A stretch of 64,000 bases of DNA, taken from contig JABYQQ010000008.1 of NCBI GenBank assembly GCA_022605405.1, positions 1,488,001-1,552,000 of the forward strand. Reading direction: 5' to 3'. Position numbers and translations under genes: made by a program. The stretch comes from Earliella scabrosa. Its lineage: Eukaryota; Basidiomycota; Agaricomycetes; Polyporales; Polyporaceae. Numbering within the stretch: position 1 is the first letter of the stretch; every line of letters begins with the position of its first letter. Below the pieces are notes generated by a model that saw nothing but the letters and a program-made list of their open reading frames with translations, was not told the origin of the DNA and ran no database searches. Positions 23,926 through 38,745 of the stretch are shown here, piece by piece.

Positions 23926-25612
23926 TCAGAAGTACGCCTAAGGTAGCGGTGTCAGCCCTAGCCCCAGATGGCACACGAAACCTGGGTACTTACAGCCGCG
24001 TTCGGCGGGCTCGCAACGCCGCCCAGACTAGACCCCAAGAGTGCGTCAGCAACGCGCCTAGGCAGAGTGTAGAATGGAAAGGGCCAGCGACTCACACATT
24101 GAGGGGCCAGGACGAGAAGAAGAACGTGTATCTGCCGGTCTCGGCGCAGTGCTTCGAGAGCGCCTCGAGGTCGAAGAACTCCCCGATGGGCATGCCCCAC
24201 ATCCTAGTACGCACGTCAGCCCAATGAGATCCTCAAGAGCCTGTCAGGCACGATGTGTATGGAAGCGGAAGGGAAAGCTGTGAGGTCAGGGAAAGGAAAG
24301 GTACGTACCCAAGGAGGGTGGAGTGAAGATGCATGACGCCTTCCGGAGGGGGCCAGCGCTGTCGTGCAGGAGTTAGATCAGTGAGCGGTGGCAATTGTGA
24401 GGCGGGAAGATAAGGAGCGCACCTCCAGGGAAGGCATGTCCGATGCGATGGCCGCAAAGTGATTGTCCCACAGGAAACGCTTCATCTCCTCGCTCTGCTC
24501 GATGCCCGCACTGCGACCGTCTCGTGTCAGCGGACTACGAACCATGTCCGGAGACATGGCTCAACACTCACAAGGTTTCGGGCTTTCCGGCGAGCCCATC
24601 ACGCTCCTCCTGCGTCGCGCCGTAGTAGCGGAGCATGAAGCCGACGCGGAGAATGAGGATGTCCGCGGTCTGGAAGGTGACGCCCTGCTTCTTCGCGCAC
24701 GCGAGGATGTCCTCGAGCGGGATCGCGTGCGTCGTGAGAGGGTCGTAGGGCAGCTTGCCGTGCAGCTCCGTATAGTACTTGACCATGTCGAGGAACACGC
24801 CGCGACCGCAAATGCCGTGCTGCGCCCAGTCTGCGCGAACCCAGTAAGTGAGCGTTGAGCAATTGAAGACGCGAGACGGACGTACTCTGGATGCCATACT
24901 TGATGAGGTCGGGGTCGACGTTCGTTGGGTCCGGGAACTCGATGTGTCCGCTCTTGAAGAAGGACGCGGGGACGCCCTGGTAGAACAACCCATGGTAGAT
25001 CAGGCCGAAGTGCTTCAGGCCGTCCCACTGAGTGCCCGATTGCGTGTTCTGCAGTGGATGTGTCGGATCAGCTCGATGCCCAATGCGCAGAGAGCGCGTA
25101 CTGACAATGTGCAGGTGGTCGTCATGGACGGCGCGATAGGCCTCTCGGAAGATGACCTCGTGTTCGGGAGACTTGCGGTCGAAGACAGGCTGCGGACGAG
25201 CAAAAGATCAGATCTCGTTCGAAATTCAGTGACATCACCGCCAGTCGCGATGTCCGAGCCTCCGAGGAGGACGACATACCTTGTTTGGGAAGTTAATCGG
25301 CCTGGCCAGTGAGCCCGTCAGCATCTACACACCTGGACAACATCCGACACTCACCAGTTGAGGCAAATCGACTTGCCCGTCCTGTACGGTGCACACGCAA
25401 ACGCGTCAGCGACAACCCGAGTGCAGCAGGCTCGAGGGGCGATAAGGGGCGTGCACGTACTTGATCTCCTTCGATGCCTCCTTCACGACCTCCTCCGTCA
25501 GCAGGTTCACCGTCCCGAGCTGATCGTCCTTGCCCCACACCTCCCAGGCGCAGCCAGTGAAGTCCTTGAAAGGCGGGAGCTCGTCGAACGTCGGCAGCTT
25601 CGTGCTCGCCAT
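23926..25612 (-). CDS. cyclase-family hydrolase, tandem copy C
   Basis: The third and most divergent copy, with the same exon plan. N-terminus MASTKLPTFDELPPFKDF, then FDRKSPEHEVIF, IQNTQSGTQWDGLKHFG, HGICGRGVFLDMVKYYTELH, ILRVGFMLRYYGATQEERDG, RWPPPEGVMHLHSTLLG and MPIGEFFDLEALSKHC. The terminal exon is 23926-23937 (AYF and TGA). All introns are GT-AG. Third-position GC looks higher than in A and B, so C may be the ancestral or more highly expressed copy; this is an impression, not a count. No frameshift or stop was found in the spliced frame. Confidence 0.87.
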
Positions 25613-25704
25613 GGTCTCGGGGTTGTCAAGCGTGTGCGCGGGGTGCGAGAGGTGGGTGAGCACGCCGTGCAGTCTCTGGCCGATGCGCGATCCGTCGCGC
25701 CCGG

Positions 25705-25714
25705 TATAAGTACC
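25705..25714 (-). promoter_or_regulatory. conserved core promoter motif, copy C
   Basis: The plus-strand tataagtacc lies 93 bp upstream of the C start and differs from the A and B element at one position. Confidence 0.45.
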
Positions 25715-26669
25715 AGCAGACTGAGAGTCGGGGCCGCCGCGCATGAGAGGCTCAACCGTTCACGCGCAGCGCTCTCTCAGGCTCTAACCGATGACAATCA
25801 TAGATCGTGGACGGAATCTAGGGGCCAAGCATCCGCCGACGTCTCAAAAGGAGCTCTTGGGGTCCGCATGTAGACTACCCCACGCTCATATGACCACCCC
25901 TGCCACAATCTGGTACCCCTCCTTCCGCATCCCTCGCGACTGTCGCGGCCGAAAGGTCCGCGGGAAGGCCGAGTTCCCGCTTCGCAGGTCTCGTCGCTAG
26001 CCCTATTGAACTTCCAGGCGTGAGCGCAGTGAAAGTGGGGTTAGTGTTGCGACCCCAAAGCTTCGAGGCTTCAACGTTGAAGCTTGAACTATCGCAGCAT
26101 GGACTCCAGGTCTGAGACGGACTCAGATACGATATCACTGCTGAGTCAGACGATCCTGAGGCGGTCATGCGCCGAGGCGAATCGCGAGGTGGCACTGGTG
26201 GCTTTCAAACTATAGCTAGCAGGTCGATCCCGTGGTATGCATGAAGCCCGGATGCTGCTAAGAAGAAACACTCAGGGCGCGGCTAAGACGGACATGACGA
26301 GTTGCACGCCTCGTAACGTCCTCAACGTTGGCCTCAACGGGAGGCCGCATATTCCATGCACGACCGACGATCGAGGGGAAAGACGTCGCAGAGCCCAACC
26401 GCACCCGCGATTCTTCTCGTCGGTGCGAACTTGACGTCATATTGCCTCGCGATTGAAGGGGAAACCCGAAGAACATAGGTTGATGAAGGGGCTTGAGAAG
26501 ATAGAAGCGAGCCGGGCGACTCGGAGGAGAACTGAAACATTCAATAACATACGTGAAGTGTATCTGAGTCCGGACAACGTACAACAACCCCGCGGGCCCC
26601 CACAATGAAGACAGGGGCCCTGTCAACTCGTGATCTCCTCCAGGCAGCCACCGCGCAGCAGCGGTACAG
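25715..26669. other. intergenic, nothing distinct
   Basis: Between the cyclase cluster promoter and the 3' end of prp4. Only short antisense frames are present and no repeat is apparent. Confidence 0.4.
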
Positions 26670-29459
<2,790 letters not shown>

Positions 29460-29805
29460 GTTGCAAAACGCTTGATTGGGGTTTACGGGGCACCGCACGA
29501 TGACAAGGAAGGCTCGTTGGCGCGGGGACGACGGTGGTGTGGTGGTGGTCAATGAGCGAAGACGCGTCTGAGTCACAGCCGCCGAAGAGCCGCGGTGCCG
29601 GTTGGTTCGGCTCTGGCGGGCGAGTTGAACCAAGCGTGTGAGCGGAAGTGAACCAAGGCAGTCCGGATGAACCATAGAAGGTGATTGTTCTCGCGAAGGC
29701 GGCCACGCGACGAGAAGTCGAACAACCACCGAGCCACCTCCACGACCCGACCACGACGACGACCGTCCCGCGACGCCCCGAACATCCTGTTCGCTGCCGG
29801 CCGCG
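29460..29805. promoter_or_regulatory. bidirectional promoter between prp4 and sgo1
   Basis: 346 bp separate the two divergent start codons. No clear TATA box is visible on either strand; the central part contains tgg/cca-rich and cgacgac runs. The arrangement implies shared regulatory DNA. Confidence 0.6.
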
Positions 29806-32273
29806 ATGAGCAGACGACAATCGCGTGTATCCATCGACGCCAGGCAGAACGACACCCTGCTCGAATTCGAGAACTGTGCGTGGTACCGCCCCACGGGGAT
29901 CCCGTTCATATCTCACGCTCATACACACACTCATGCTCCCTCCTCTTCTCAGTCAAGAAGAAATTCCTCCTTGCCAACAAGCACATCACCAAGTGCGTCT
30001 CTTCGCCACATCTGCGACTCTGCTGGTGTTGTTCGAGACATTGACATGTGGCTGCACCAGACTCAATTCGACCCTGAGCGCACGTATAGAAGAGCTCAAC
30101 GCCCAGATCTCGACCCTCTATGTGGAGAACTTACGACTCCGAGCTTCGGAGATTGCGCTCACGTCGCAGCTGAAGAAGGAGAGGGAGAAGTCGAGAAAGA
30201 TCCTGGCTGATGCAGAGACTGCGGTGAGTACCCATATGTTCTGCTCTCCCAGCAAGTATCCCGAATTCCGTCCAAACGCATCGAGCGACCAAGTTTCATG
30301 CGTACTACGATCGACATAACGCAGTCGAAACCATTCCTACTTTGACTTGACTTCGCAGTCGGAAGCATAGCCTTGCATCTGGCAACACATGCGAGGCTGT
30401 GACCTTCGACGAATAAACCCTACCCTGTTCGTACAGGCGTGCGTCGCGAGTCTCTCGCTTCCAGCGTTCGTGTCCATGGGAACGCGCGAAGCACGTCCAG
30501 TCCTAGGAACACTTGGCACCAAACTTACAGACCGGACTAGAGGTATCGTTGTAACTTCGTTCGAGTTCGACTGAGGATCGAGCAGAACATAGATGGTGCA
30601 ATGTGAAGCAACACTGTTCGCCCTCTCTACCCCTTCCATTCGTGAGCATTGGTCGTCCAGTGGGACTTCTTATGGAGGCTGTATGCGTGTTGCAACATTG
30701 ATTCGGCTCCTATCTGATACATGGATCACTGACCACCCACGTTCATGCCACGTTCATACAGACTCATACCCTCATGAAGCAGCTTGGTATCATTCGAAAG
30801 TCGTTCGGTGTACCACATGGTCGATCTTCAACTCCCGAAGGCCATCCTCAGCCACCACGCGCCAAGCGTCCCATCCCTGACCCTAATGTATCTCCACCTC
30901 CGAACCGCATCGCTCGTGCACCCACCATTCCTGTGCTCATAGAAGATGATGAACCCAACATGTCTTCTCCAGAAGACCCTGACGACCAAGAACTCGAGTC
31001 GAGCCCTAGCCTCCCGCGCAAGCGCAAGACCAAGTCTCGAGCATCTAGTTCCAGCCGTCTTCCTATCGCTGCATCAAAGTCGCCCCCCACTGTGGGCGTG
31101 ATCCAGTTCGACTTTGACGATCAACTGGGCAAGTCAGGGAAGCGACGGCCGACTAGACGACAGAGTGGTCTCTTGACGAGCGTGTCCATCACCGCAGTCA
31201 CAACGGACAGTCTCAACCGCCCTCCAAGCCCAGTTCCTGGTTCGCCGGTGCGAGACGCGATGGACGAAGACGAGTTGGCCGCCGTGGAACCTGATGAAGA
31301 CGAAGTCGAAGCGATCTTGCAGACCGTAGCCAAGCGAGAGCGCAAGTCTAGGAAGGATCGGGATAGCGAGCAAGCGCGTGATACCGAGAGCGATGTAGCG
31401 GTTGAGCCACCTCGTGCACGCGAGCGCAAGAAGCATCGCGTCGCTGAAGACTCGGAGAATGTTGTGGTTGGGAGCAAGTCGAAGTTGAAGGACGTCACGA
31501 ACTCCCAGACAAGCCGCTCTGCCCTGCCTCTGCTTGATACTGCGCCTGGTATGTCCATCACGCACGGTGTGCTAGCTCTGTCTCATGTCATCTTGTAACC
31601 CAGATCGTGCGCGTCAGCATACTCCGGACGGAGATGTACCCACATCCGCCACGAGCCTTACGAGCACGTCCACGCGGAACTTCCTGTCCACACCCGCCAC
31701 CACCCCAGCGCCTTCTTCGAAACCCTCGTCTCATCTACCGACTCCGCGCTCATCGAGCCCCGTTGCGCCGCCGTCTCAGTCGGAACCGGAGCCTTCTGCA
31801 GGCGGACGGGAGCGTCGTGTGCGCAAGAGCGTCAACTATGCCGAGCCGAAGCTGAACACGTAAGTCCCGATGATACTGCCGTTCGGTGTGCGATCACTAA
31901 CGCCACACTCCTCTGCAGGAAAATGCGCAAGCCAGATCCCGTTCCGCCGACGGGCACAACGTCGAAGCGCTCATCGTCGGTCTCAGCGCCGCAGGATGAT
32001 CCGCAACCCATCTCGTCGCGATCGTCGTCCTCGAACACCGCTGATGGAGACGCCGATCTCGCACCCGCCGGGACGACGAGGCGCAAGAAGTCCCGGGCGT
32101 ACACTTCCCCGGACGACGAGGAGGAGAGCGAGGGCACACAGGCCGACGCCGAGTTCGGCGGTCTCCGCACCGGAACGTGGGCGCATGTGGAGGGTCGACG
32201 ACGCAGCGTGCATGGATCGAGCATGCGCAGGGTCGAGGGCGACGACCTGCGACGGCACAGCATGGCGGTATAG
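29806..32273 (+). CDS. sgo1: shugoshin, centromeric cohesin protector
   Basis: Shugoshin recruits PP2A to centromeres and protects cohesin. The N-terminal coiled coil is rebuilt across the first introns: the first exon ends in LLEFEN and continues FKKKFLLANKHITK, then ARIEELNAQISTLYVENLRL. A long disordered middle with acidic and Ser/Pro-rich stretches follows. The basic C-terminal SGO motif is RERRVRKSVNYAEPKLNTKM, split by an intron just before KM (acceptor near 31920). About 110 further residues follow the motif, ending RRHSMAV. At least six exons. The gene is divergent from prp4 and shares its promoter. The two conserved ends make the identification firm; the exact borders of the introns between 30220 and 30770 are less certain. 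Confidence 0.92.
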
Positions 32274-32947
32274 CCCGTCGTTCGGACGCTGTAGCTGGCT
32301 GCTTCAGCGTGCAGACCCCCCCTTCCCACTCGTAATTCGAACTTCCGGTCTTGCCGAGCCAGGTCGCTCGCATCTCCTACCTCCGAGGCTCAAGCGGCCG
32401 ACCGACCGCCCCATCGCATGCGCGACGGTGCTGGACACAGTGATTGTCGCGCTCTGCGCCCACGATACATACGGCACTATGATTATGGTGATGATGACTT
32501 CCTTATGATATGACGCATATATGATGATCCGCGAGACCCCTCAGTTCGGTACTTATCCACAAGTTTCAAGTCAGAAGGGCGTCCAGGCCTCGGGTACGAT
32601 AATTTACAGCGGTCTTGTCCTCACACACAACCGGAATGAATTTGCCAGTTTGTAGCATATGTATCATACTCCTACTCCATACTTCCTATTCCTTGAATAT
32701 ACTTTGGTCTCCTCTATGCCCATGCGGGACATTGGAACTTGAGGAGGTTTGGGGACGAGCGCTCGGTTTTGTTTACGTAAGCGAGAACATACCGCATTTG
32801 GGCAAGAATTGTGGAGGCGAACCTGAACATGGACGCGACGTGCACACCTTGCCTCTGACCACAACGCGCTCTGATGCTCTTGCTATAACATCACTTTGGA
32901 TATTCATCACTATAACACACTAGGCGACTCTGGTTCCTGCGGACTCA
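32274..32947. other. intergenic
   Basis: AT-richer than the surroundings; contains no convincing frame. A conceptual frame at 32615-32923 lacks protein-like composition. Confidence 0.4.
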
Positions 32948-35063
32948 ATGTCTCAGACTTCGCTGTCTTCATCGAACAGCACCGAGATCAACTTGAACGA
33001 ATTAATTGCACGAAGGCATGCGGCCCTCATCTCTCTTCCTGAAGAGCTGTGCCCACCATCACGTCCATCGTCCCCCACCTCGGAGGAACGCGTTGCGGCG
33101 CTGAAGACGCGTATCATGACCGCCGTCAATGCCGCGAGGGGCGACACCACCAACCCGAAGTGGGGTTATGTCTCGCGCATGGCCCGACCGGGCTGCACGA
33201 CCCGCAAGTACGTGGGCATTGCGGCTGGGGTCCGGATAGGCGATGGGCATACGGCTACCGTTGGGAAGAACTTCAAGTGGGAGCTACCCGAGACGGAGGA
33301 AGAGTGGGCGGCATGCGAGCGGAGGTTCGAGGCTGCTGTGGCTGAGGAGGAGGAGAGGAAGAAGGCCAGAGCGAAGGCGGCGGCGAAGACTGCAACGAAG
33401 ACCTCTCGGGCATCAAAGTACTTCCAGCAGAACGTCGAGCCAGACCCGGAGCCGTCATCCCGTCCTATTGCCCCGCCGAGCAAGGCCGAGGTCATCAGGG
33501 AAAAGGTGGAACGGTGGCAAGCACAGGTGGTGCCCGTGGCCGCTCCGCCCGATATCTCCATGTCGCAGGAAACCGTCGACACCGCGCCATCGCCGAAGGT
33601 TGCCAAAGGCAAGGCAAGGGAACGGCCTCCACAGGCGGAGAAGGTGCAGGCTTCCCTCGGCTTCCGTGTGGTGAAACGATCCAGTGTTACGTCTGCGAAA
33701 GGAGGAAGTGGCAGCTCGTCCAAGCCGAGGGTATCTCCGGCAGCGCGTGTCCCTACTCCTCTGACTGAGGAGCCTGAACCCTCCCTCCCAAACCAGCCAC
33801 AGGAATTACCTGATGATCTGCCCTCAGAGCAACCTGCTGATGTGTCTGAACCGGTGCCAGTCGCCCCTCAGATCGCAGACGTTCCTGAGCTCGTGAGTCT
33901 ACAGTTCGCTTCCGCAGATATATTGTTGTTGAAACGGTGTGCAGTCGTTCCTCCCTCCGTCGTTCCCATCTCAGTTGCAGACATCAACCCCGCCCCTGAA
34001 CGACCGACGTCGCAAACCACCACCTATTGCCCCTTGCTCTCCGCCGCCATCGTCCCCGCTGTCTCTGCAATCTTTCGATCCATCTCGACCTACACGGAGC
34101 GCACCGCAGCAGGCGTCTTCAAGCCTGCCCGCGCTTTCACCTATACGCAAACCCATGAAACGTGGACGCACTCCCAATGCGACTCCCGAAGATCGAATGG
34201 ACATTTCTGAGATCCAATCTCCAGTGGGCAGGAGTCCAGTCAGCAAGAAAGCTAAAATGGACTCCCGTCCGCCGCCACCGCCGCGTACGGAACAAGAGCC
34301 GGCCTCGAGCGGGCCTGTACCGCCATCTACCCCTCCTCCGACATCCTCCCCAGATGGCGCTCCCTTTACTCCCGTGTCCAGGGGCAAGGGTCTCGGCAAC
34401 GCGAAAGGACTTCCGGTTCCCACGACGCCAAATCCGCATCCACTGCCTACTCTCACTGAACTGCTCGCATCGTCGAGGCGCTCGAAGCCCCGTCCCCGAC
34501 CGCCATCACGCAAGAATACCCCACACAGCAAGGCTGGCTCCTGTGCCCCTGACGTGGCCGCTGAGCGGGATTCCGAGCTACCAGCTGTGGTGGAGATGGA
34601 TGAACGCGGTGCACGCGACCGCACGCCAGAACCATCTCCGACGAAGACGTACTTTTCCTCCCCTGCCTCGGGGTCGTCGGACTCGCCGGGGTCTGCCATA
34701 CATCGCCCGCGTTCGCCAGTCTCGCCACTATTCACACAGCACCCTAGCGCGTTCATGCCTAGGTTTGTGTCTACGCAACAGCAAGGGTGCAATGACAACG
34801 ACCTGTTCGCCGGCGGCCAAGCCGCGACCCAAGCCTCGTTAATGCGCGGCAGTAGCGGCTTCTTCGCCATGGGGTACAGCTCTCAGTTCGACGTTGAGGG
34901 CCATGTCGAACAAGTGAGCGAGCTGTTGGAGCGGGACGTCGACTTCAAGGGATGGCTGAACGACATAGACACCGATGATGGCGAGGAGCAGGATCGCGAT
35001 CTGCCGGCGGCGACACACAGTCAAGACACCGGTGTGGTTGGTGCTGGCTATGATGGATATTGA
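32948..35063 (+). CDS. disordered protein of unknown function
   Basis: Two exons (32948-33892 and 33945-35063) join in frame to 687 residues; the join reads VPEL-SFLPPSFPSQL. The N-terminal 140 residues are the only ordered part, with a helical start (NELIARRHAALISLPEEL) and the segment NPKWGYVSRMARPGC. A charged Ala/Lys/Glu helix follows (about residues 125-150). The remainder is Pro/Ser/Thr-rich with several basic patches such as KKAKMDSR and KPRPRPPSRKN, compatible with a nuclear protein. The C-terminus contains a short conserved-looking helix (EQVSELLERDVDFKGWLNDI) and an acidic end. No enzyme motif is visible. I do not recognise the family. Confidence 0.8.
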
Positions 35064-35622
35064 ATTCGGCGTTCCCCTGGGACTGCCTCCTGGAACAGAA
35101 CGGTGTGCTTACGGATTTTGCATAATCTAGCTTATGTTGTATGGTATGAAGTCACCAGGCGTTCCTGACTCAGACAGAGCGGGACGTACGTGTGCGTCCA
35201 CATCTACACATCCGATTCCTGCGATATTTCTGTAGGGAAGGGTCGATGATCTGTGCGGTTCAGACGCAGAATAATAGTTCGGCTAATGCGGGCGGCGGGC
35301 AGCGCCTCCTGCTCGTTCTAGCGTATGGGAATCCGAAGTTTGACGTACGAGACTCGAGTGCTGTGCCTCCGGTACGCCCACAAAACAGATATAAAAACAG
35401 TACGTGGCGGCCAGACCCTTGCGATGATGCATCAAGCACACTGACTCAAAGCGATAAAGTTTTCTGTGGGTGTGGTGGGAGGGTCGAGATATGGAATGAT
35501 TCCGAATCTACATCTGCAAACGCAGTGGTGGAACAGTAGGAAGTCGCCGCTCGGGCGATGATGGCAGCCGCCGCGCAAGCGGCTAGTCCACTGTGAATGT
35601 GGCTCGCCGCCTCGTGGCGATC

Positions 35623-36051
35623 ATGGTTATGATGATAGAGGCTGATGACCTTCATTCAGCATGGCAGACGCAGGATGGCGCACCCTTGGTCGTCCTTCGG
35701 CCGAGGAGTATGGTCGCTCTGGATCCCTCTCAGCCACATGTCCCAAGTCGGGTTGAAACAGTGCGGACTAGCCAAACAGTTCGGCATACCTCAAGCTCAC
35801 GACACACCCGACCGCACGATCCGCCAAGGCCGGATGCACCATTCGAGACGAAACCACAGACCGCATTTGCACCGCAGCTTGAGGACATTCTCACCGACCC
35901 GCTCGATGCGCTCTTAAGCTTTGATTTTGATAATGGCAATGGCAGCGGCGGCAGTTTGCATGTGTCCCATGAGTGGACACGCAACGGGTCGCTGCGCGCC
36001 GCAGTTGCGTGTCCGACGCGGCTGTCACATTCAAACCCGCCCGGTGGATGA
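35623..36051 (+). CDS. small hypothetical protein, doubtful
   Basis: A 142-codon frame with plausible composition (LEDILTDPLDALLSFDFDNG, then a Gly/Ser run) and an atataaaa element about 230 bp upstream near 35390. No domain, paralogue or splice evidence supports it. It could be a real small gene or chance. Confidence 0.3.
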   Translation: MVMMIEADDLHSAWQTQDGAPLVVLRPRSMVALDPSQPHVPSRVETVRTSQTVRHTSSSRHTRPHDPPRPDAPFETKPQTAFAPQLEDILTDPLDALLSFDFDNGNGSGGSLHVSHEWTRNGSLRAAVACPTRLSHSNPPGG

Positions 36052-36818
36052 ACGAGGGCGTCGCGGTGAAGCACGAGGGGTGACTGCTACAATTAATGGC
36101 AGCACCTCAGTGCAAGACACGATTGAACGATGTCGGTGCTGGTTCGGGCCGGCTACGAGTTTACTCGCCGGAGAAGCGTAGCTGCTTCCCGGTGTGGATT
36201 TGCGTCCACACTTATGGGCGTCGCTCGCCCCTTCCGGGTTGTGGACACACGCGTGCGTCCGGATATGAGGCGTACGGTAACCCCTTGGCACACTTAGCCC
36301 TAGGGGAACTCGGTACAGGGTATGTGGAGTGAATATCGTGCGGCGGGGAATGTCCGGTATCTCGGAGGATAGCAGACGCCCCCTGTGCGAGGTTGTATCA
36401 GTCTGAGATCACTCGGTGCAGCACGGAGTCAGGAGCGATGGACAGGAAGTGAGGAGACCGGAGAATATAATGAATTGTGTACACCACGAAAATTACAGCA
36501 ACCCTTGGTGGACACGCGGAATCATCGATACGCATGCATACCGACCGTCTTCGGCCATACGACTTCCTACGATCCACGTCTTCTACGTCGGCTGCAAGGT
36601 AGGAACGGCCCGCTCGCGATTCCTCCGGTTCGCGGGTCGCACAAGGCTGTGTCCGGCGCGACACCGCCGGGAGACAAGTCTGTGGCGCACTCAACAGCAG
36701 CGCTGTAGAGCGCGAATCCTAGGCAATTCCGTCCGCCATCCACACATAATTTGTGAACGACATCGACCGTCGGGGGCGCCCCGAGAGCGGCCGTCTGCGG
36801 CGGAACTCGGTGGAGACC
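36052..36818. other. intergenic
   Basis: No frame with coding character; short antisense frames only. Confidence 0.35.
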
Positions 36819-37417
36819 TCAGCCGAATGTGACGCGTTTCTTCGTCTGACCACCGCTGCTTGCCGGGAGCTTCTCACCGGGGTCCACCCTCGCAGAGTCA
36901 GAAGTAGCAGCGTTCTGACCACCTTTGCTAGCATGATTCCTGGAGTTTTTGCGCTGCTTGGCCTTTTCGCGCTTGGCCTGCGCTGCCTGCGCAGCGACGA
37001 GGGCTTTCGCGCGCTCCTGTCATTGGAGTTGTAGTCACGGTCAATCAGATGAACGCCCCCTCTGTTGTTGTGTGGAGAATCAATCACATACCAGTTTTGA
37101 CTGAGATGATGAGCGTCGAGGTCGCTCTGGATTCGCCCGCACAGATGCGGCCGAGGCCTGTCGTACGTTCAATATATTCGCTACTGCTGGGACGGGCATG
37201 AGTGCACGCCCACCTTCGACTGATGCATCTTGATTTTTGTTTGCGCTCTCTCTTCGACGACGTCTGCTACACTTCTTGCCAGATCGACAGCAGCATCCTA
37301 TCAGGGGGCGGCGTAGTATGATGAGAAGGCTGTAGGAATCGCGAGCTGTGGTGGCATCGAGACATCGGAGCTGACCTTGTTGTCAACGAAGACTTTCTTT
37401 TTCGGATTCCTGCCCAT
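36819..37417 (-). CDS. small basic, probably nuclear protein
   Basis: Four exons, rebuilt from splice sites and frame, give 129 residues. The start is MGRNPKKKVFVDNK, followed by an amphipathic helix (DAAVDLARSVADVVEERAQT), a Ser/Arg-rich exon, a strongly basic helix (ERAKALVAAQAAQAKREKAK) and the end QTKKRVTFG. Each join is in frame and the introns are 56-83 nt. The composition suggests a nucleolar or chromatin-associated protein; the KKRVTFG end resembles a PP1-docking-like RVxF motif. I do not recognise the family. No long uninterrupted frame reveals it because all exons are short. Confidence 0.65.
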
Positions 37418-38228
37418 TATCAGGGACGATCGCTGCAGTGCTGGACCGTACCTAAGAGAAGTGGGCCAGAAATGGATATCGTTGTCTGAGAGCGACCCTA
37501 GACGCGCCCGAACATAGGTTTGAGTGGCTATACCATTCGCACGACCCACGTGGCGACCGGTTGATCCCTACCGCGCGCGACCTCTCCTCCTTCGCTCTTG
37601 CTTCGGTCTCTCACTCGGAGTAGCTCAGTCCAGTGCTCGAACGGTCATCATATTCGAATTCTGATCCGTCTTACATTCGCGTTGACTAAGAACTATGAGG
37701 CGCGCCGGCCCTCGCCGTTGCGGTTGGTAAGTGCAACCCTGGCGGTGGCTCACCATGCCTCGGTGAGCACTTAGGATTATGTCGTTCTATATCTTGTGGG
37801 TGGAGCTGATGCGCCATGTGCATACTAACGTGATGTCGTCAATTATCAGTCTGTATCATTTTGAGCTGGGAAGAATGGCCGGCGGTAGCATCCACAAGCG
37901 GCCATGGACCTCCACCGCCCGGGATCTCGGGTTACTCAATCCCAAGCCCCTGTTCTTGCCGTCACCCAGATCTGCATCTCCTTTACTGTGGAGAATGGTG
38001 TGTGTACTGAGGACAGCCCTACCTCAGAGCCATCCTGACCATCAAGCATCTCAACTTTACAGTATCACGAATGCGACGCCATTTCCGCAAACACTTCGAT
38101 GTCCGGACCACCACACTCACATACATAAGCGTGGTGAGCTTGACATACTTCCATCGTCAATCCCCTCCAGCTCAACAGTCTTCCTCTCGTCTTCTCAAAC
38201 TTTGCACCGAGCTCACTACTTCTACATA
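37418..38228. other. intergenic
   Basis: No convincing gene. A short ATG-initiated piece at about 37695 is followed by a good GTAAGTG donor but no partner exon was found. Confidence 0.35.
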
Positions 38229-38745
38229 ATGTGCTACCTTCGCCAGTGAGCCGCTTTCCTATCCTCCTGCCAAACCACTGACCGACTGACCTCGGCAACG
38301 CCCTCAGAGTTTGCTACGTCTACGAGGGCTGTGGGCATGTTGCTCCAATGGTCAGTCACATCGTTCTGCACATCGTCAAACTCTTGCTCATGTCTATCTT
38401 TAGCCCGATCAACAGGTAACGCAGCACGCTGGTCAGATTAAGTGCACCATTGAGCGGCCATGGCTGTACAGATAACCTGCGAAAGTCCACGCTGCAGGTT
38501 CAGCCCCATGCACCCTAAGAACTGTCACGGGGCGAGCTGCAAACAGACATGCAAGCAGTAGTGAGTCTTAGTCCCATTCATGGCGGCGCAAGAGCATCCC
38601 TGACTGTTACTGCGCCATGCAGCCGTGGGCATCCGCAGCAGTATTGTGAGTTCCACGATCCCGATCGTGACCCCCAATCTGATCTACTGTTCTGCTAGCC
38701 CCGCAAATCGCTGGACTCTGCCCGGCATGCGCGAAGCGGGGATGA
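38229..38745 (+). CDS. tiny cysteine-rich protein, six exons
   Basis: Exons 38229-38245, 38308-38350, 38404-38415, 38472-38560, 38623-38645 and 38699-38745 join to 76 residues. The start MCYLRQVCYVYEGCGHVAP, a middle with CESPRCRFSPMHPKNCHG, and the end IAGLCPACAKRG match a small protein family common in basidiomycetes, whose members begin with MCxx and a CGH motif and end with CPxC. Cysteine and histidine spacing suggests zinc binding. The third exon is only 12 nt (PDQQ). The function is unknown. Every splice site is GT-AG and all joins preserve frame, which makes chance assembly unlikely despite the short exons. Confidence 0.8.
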
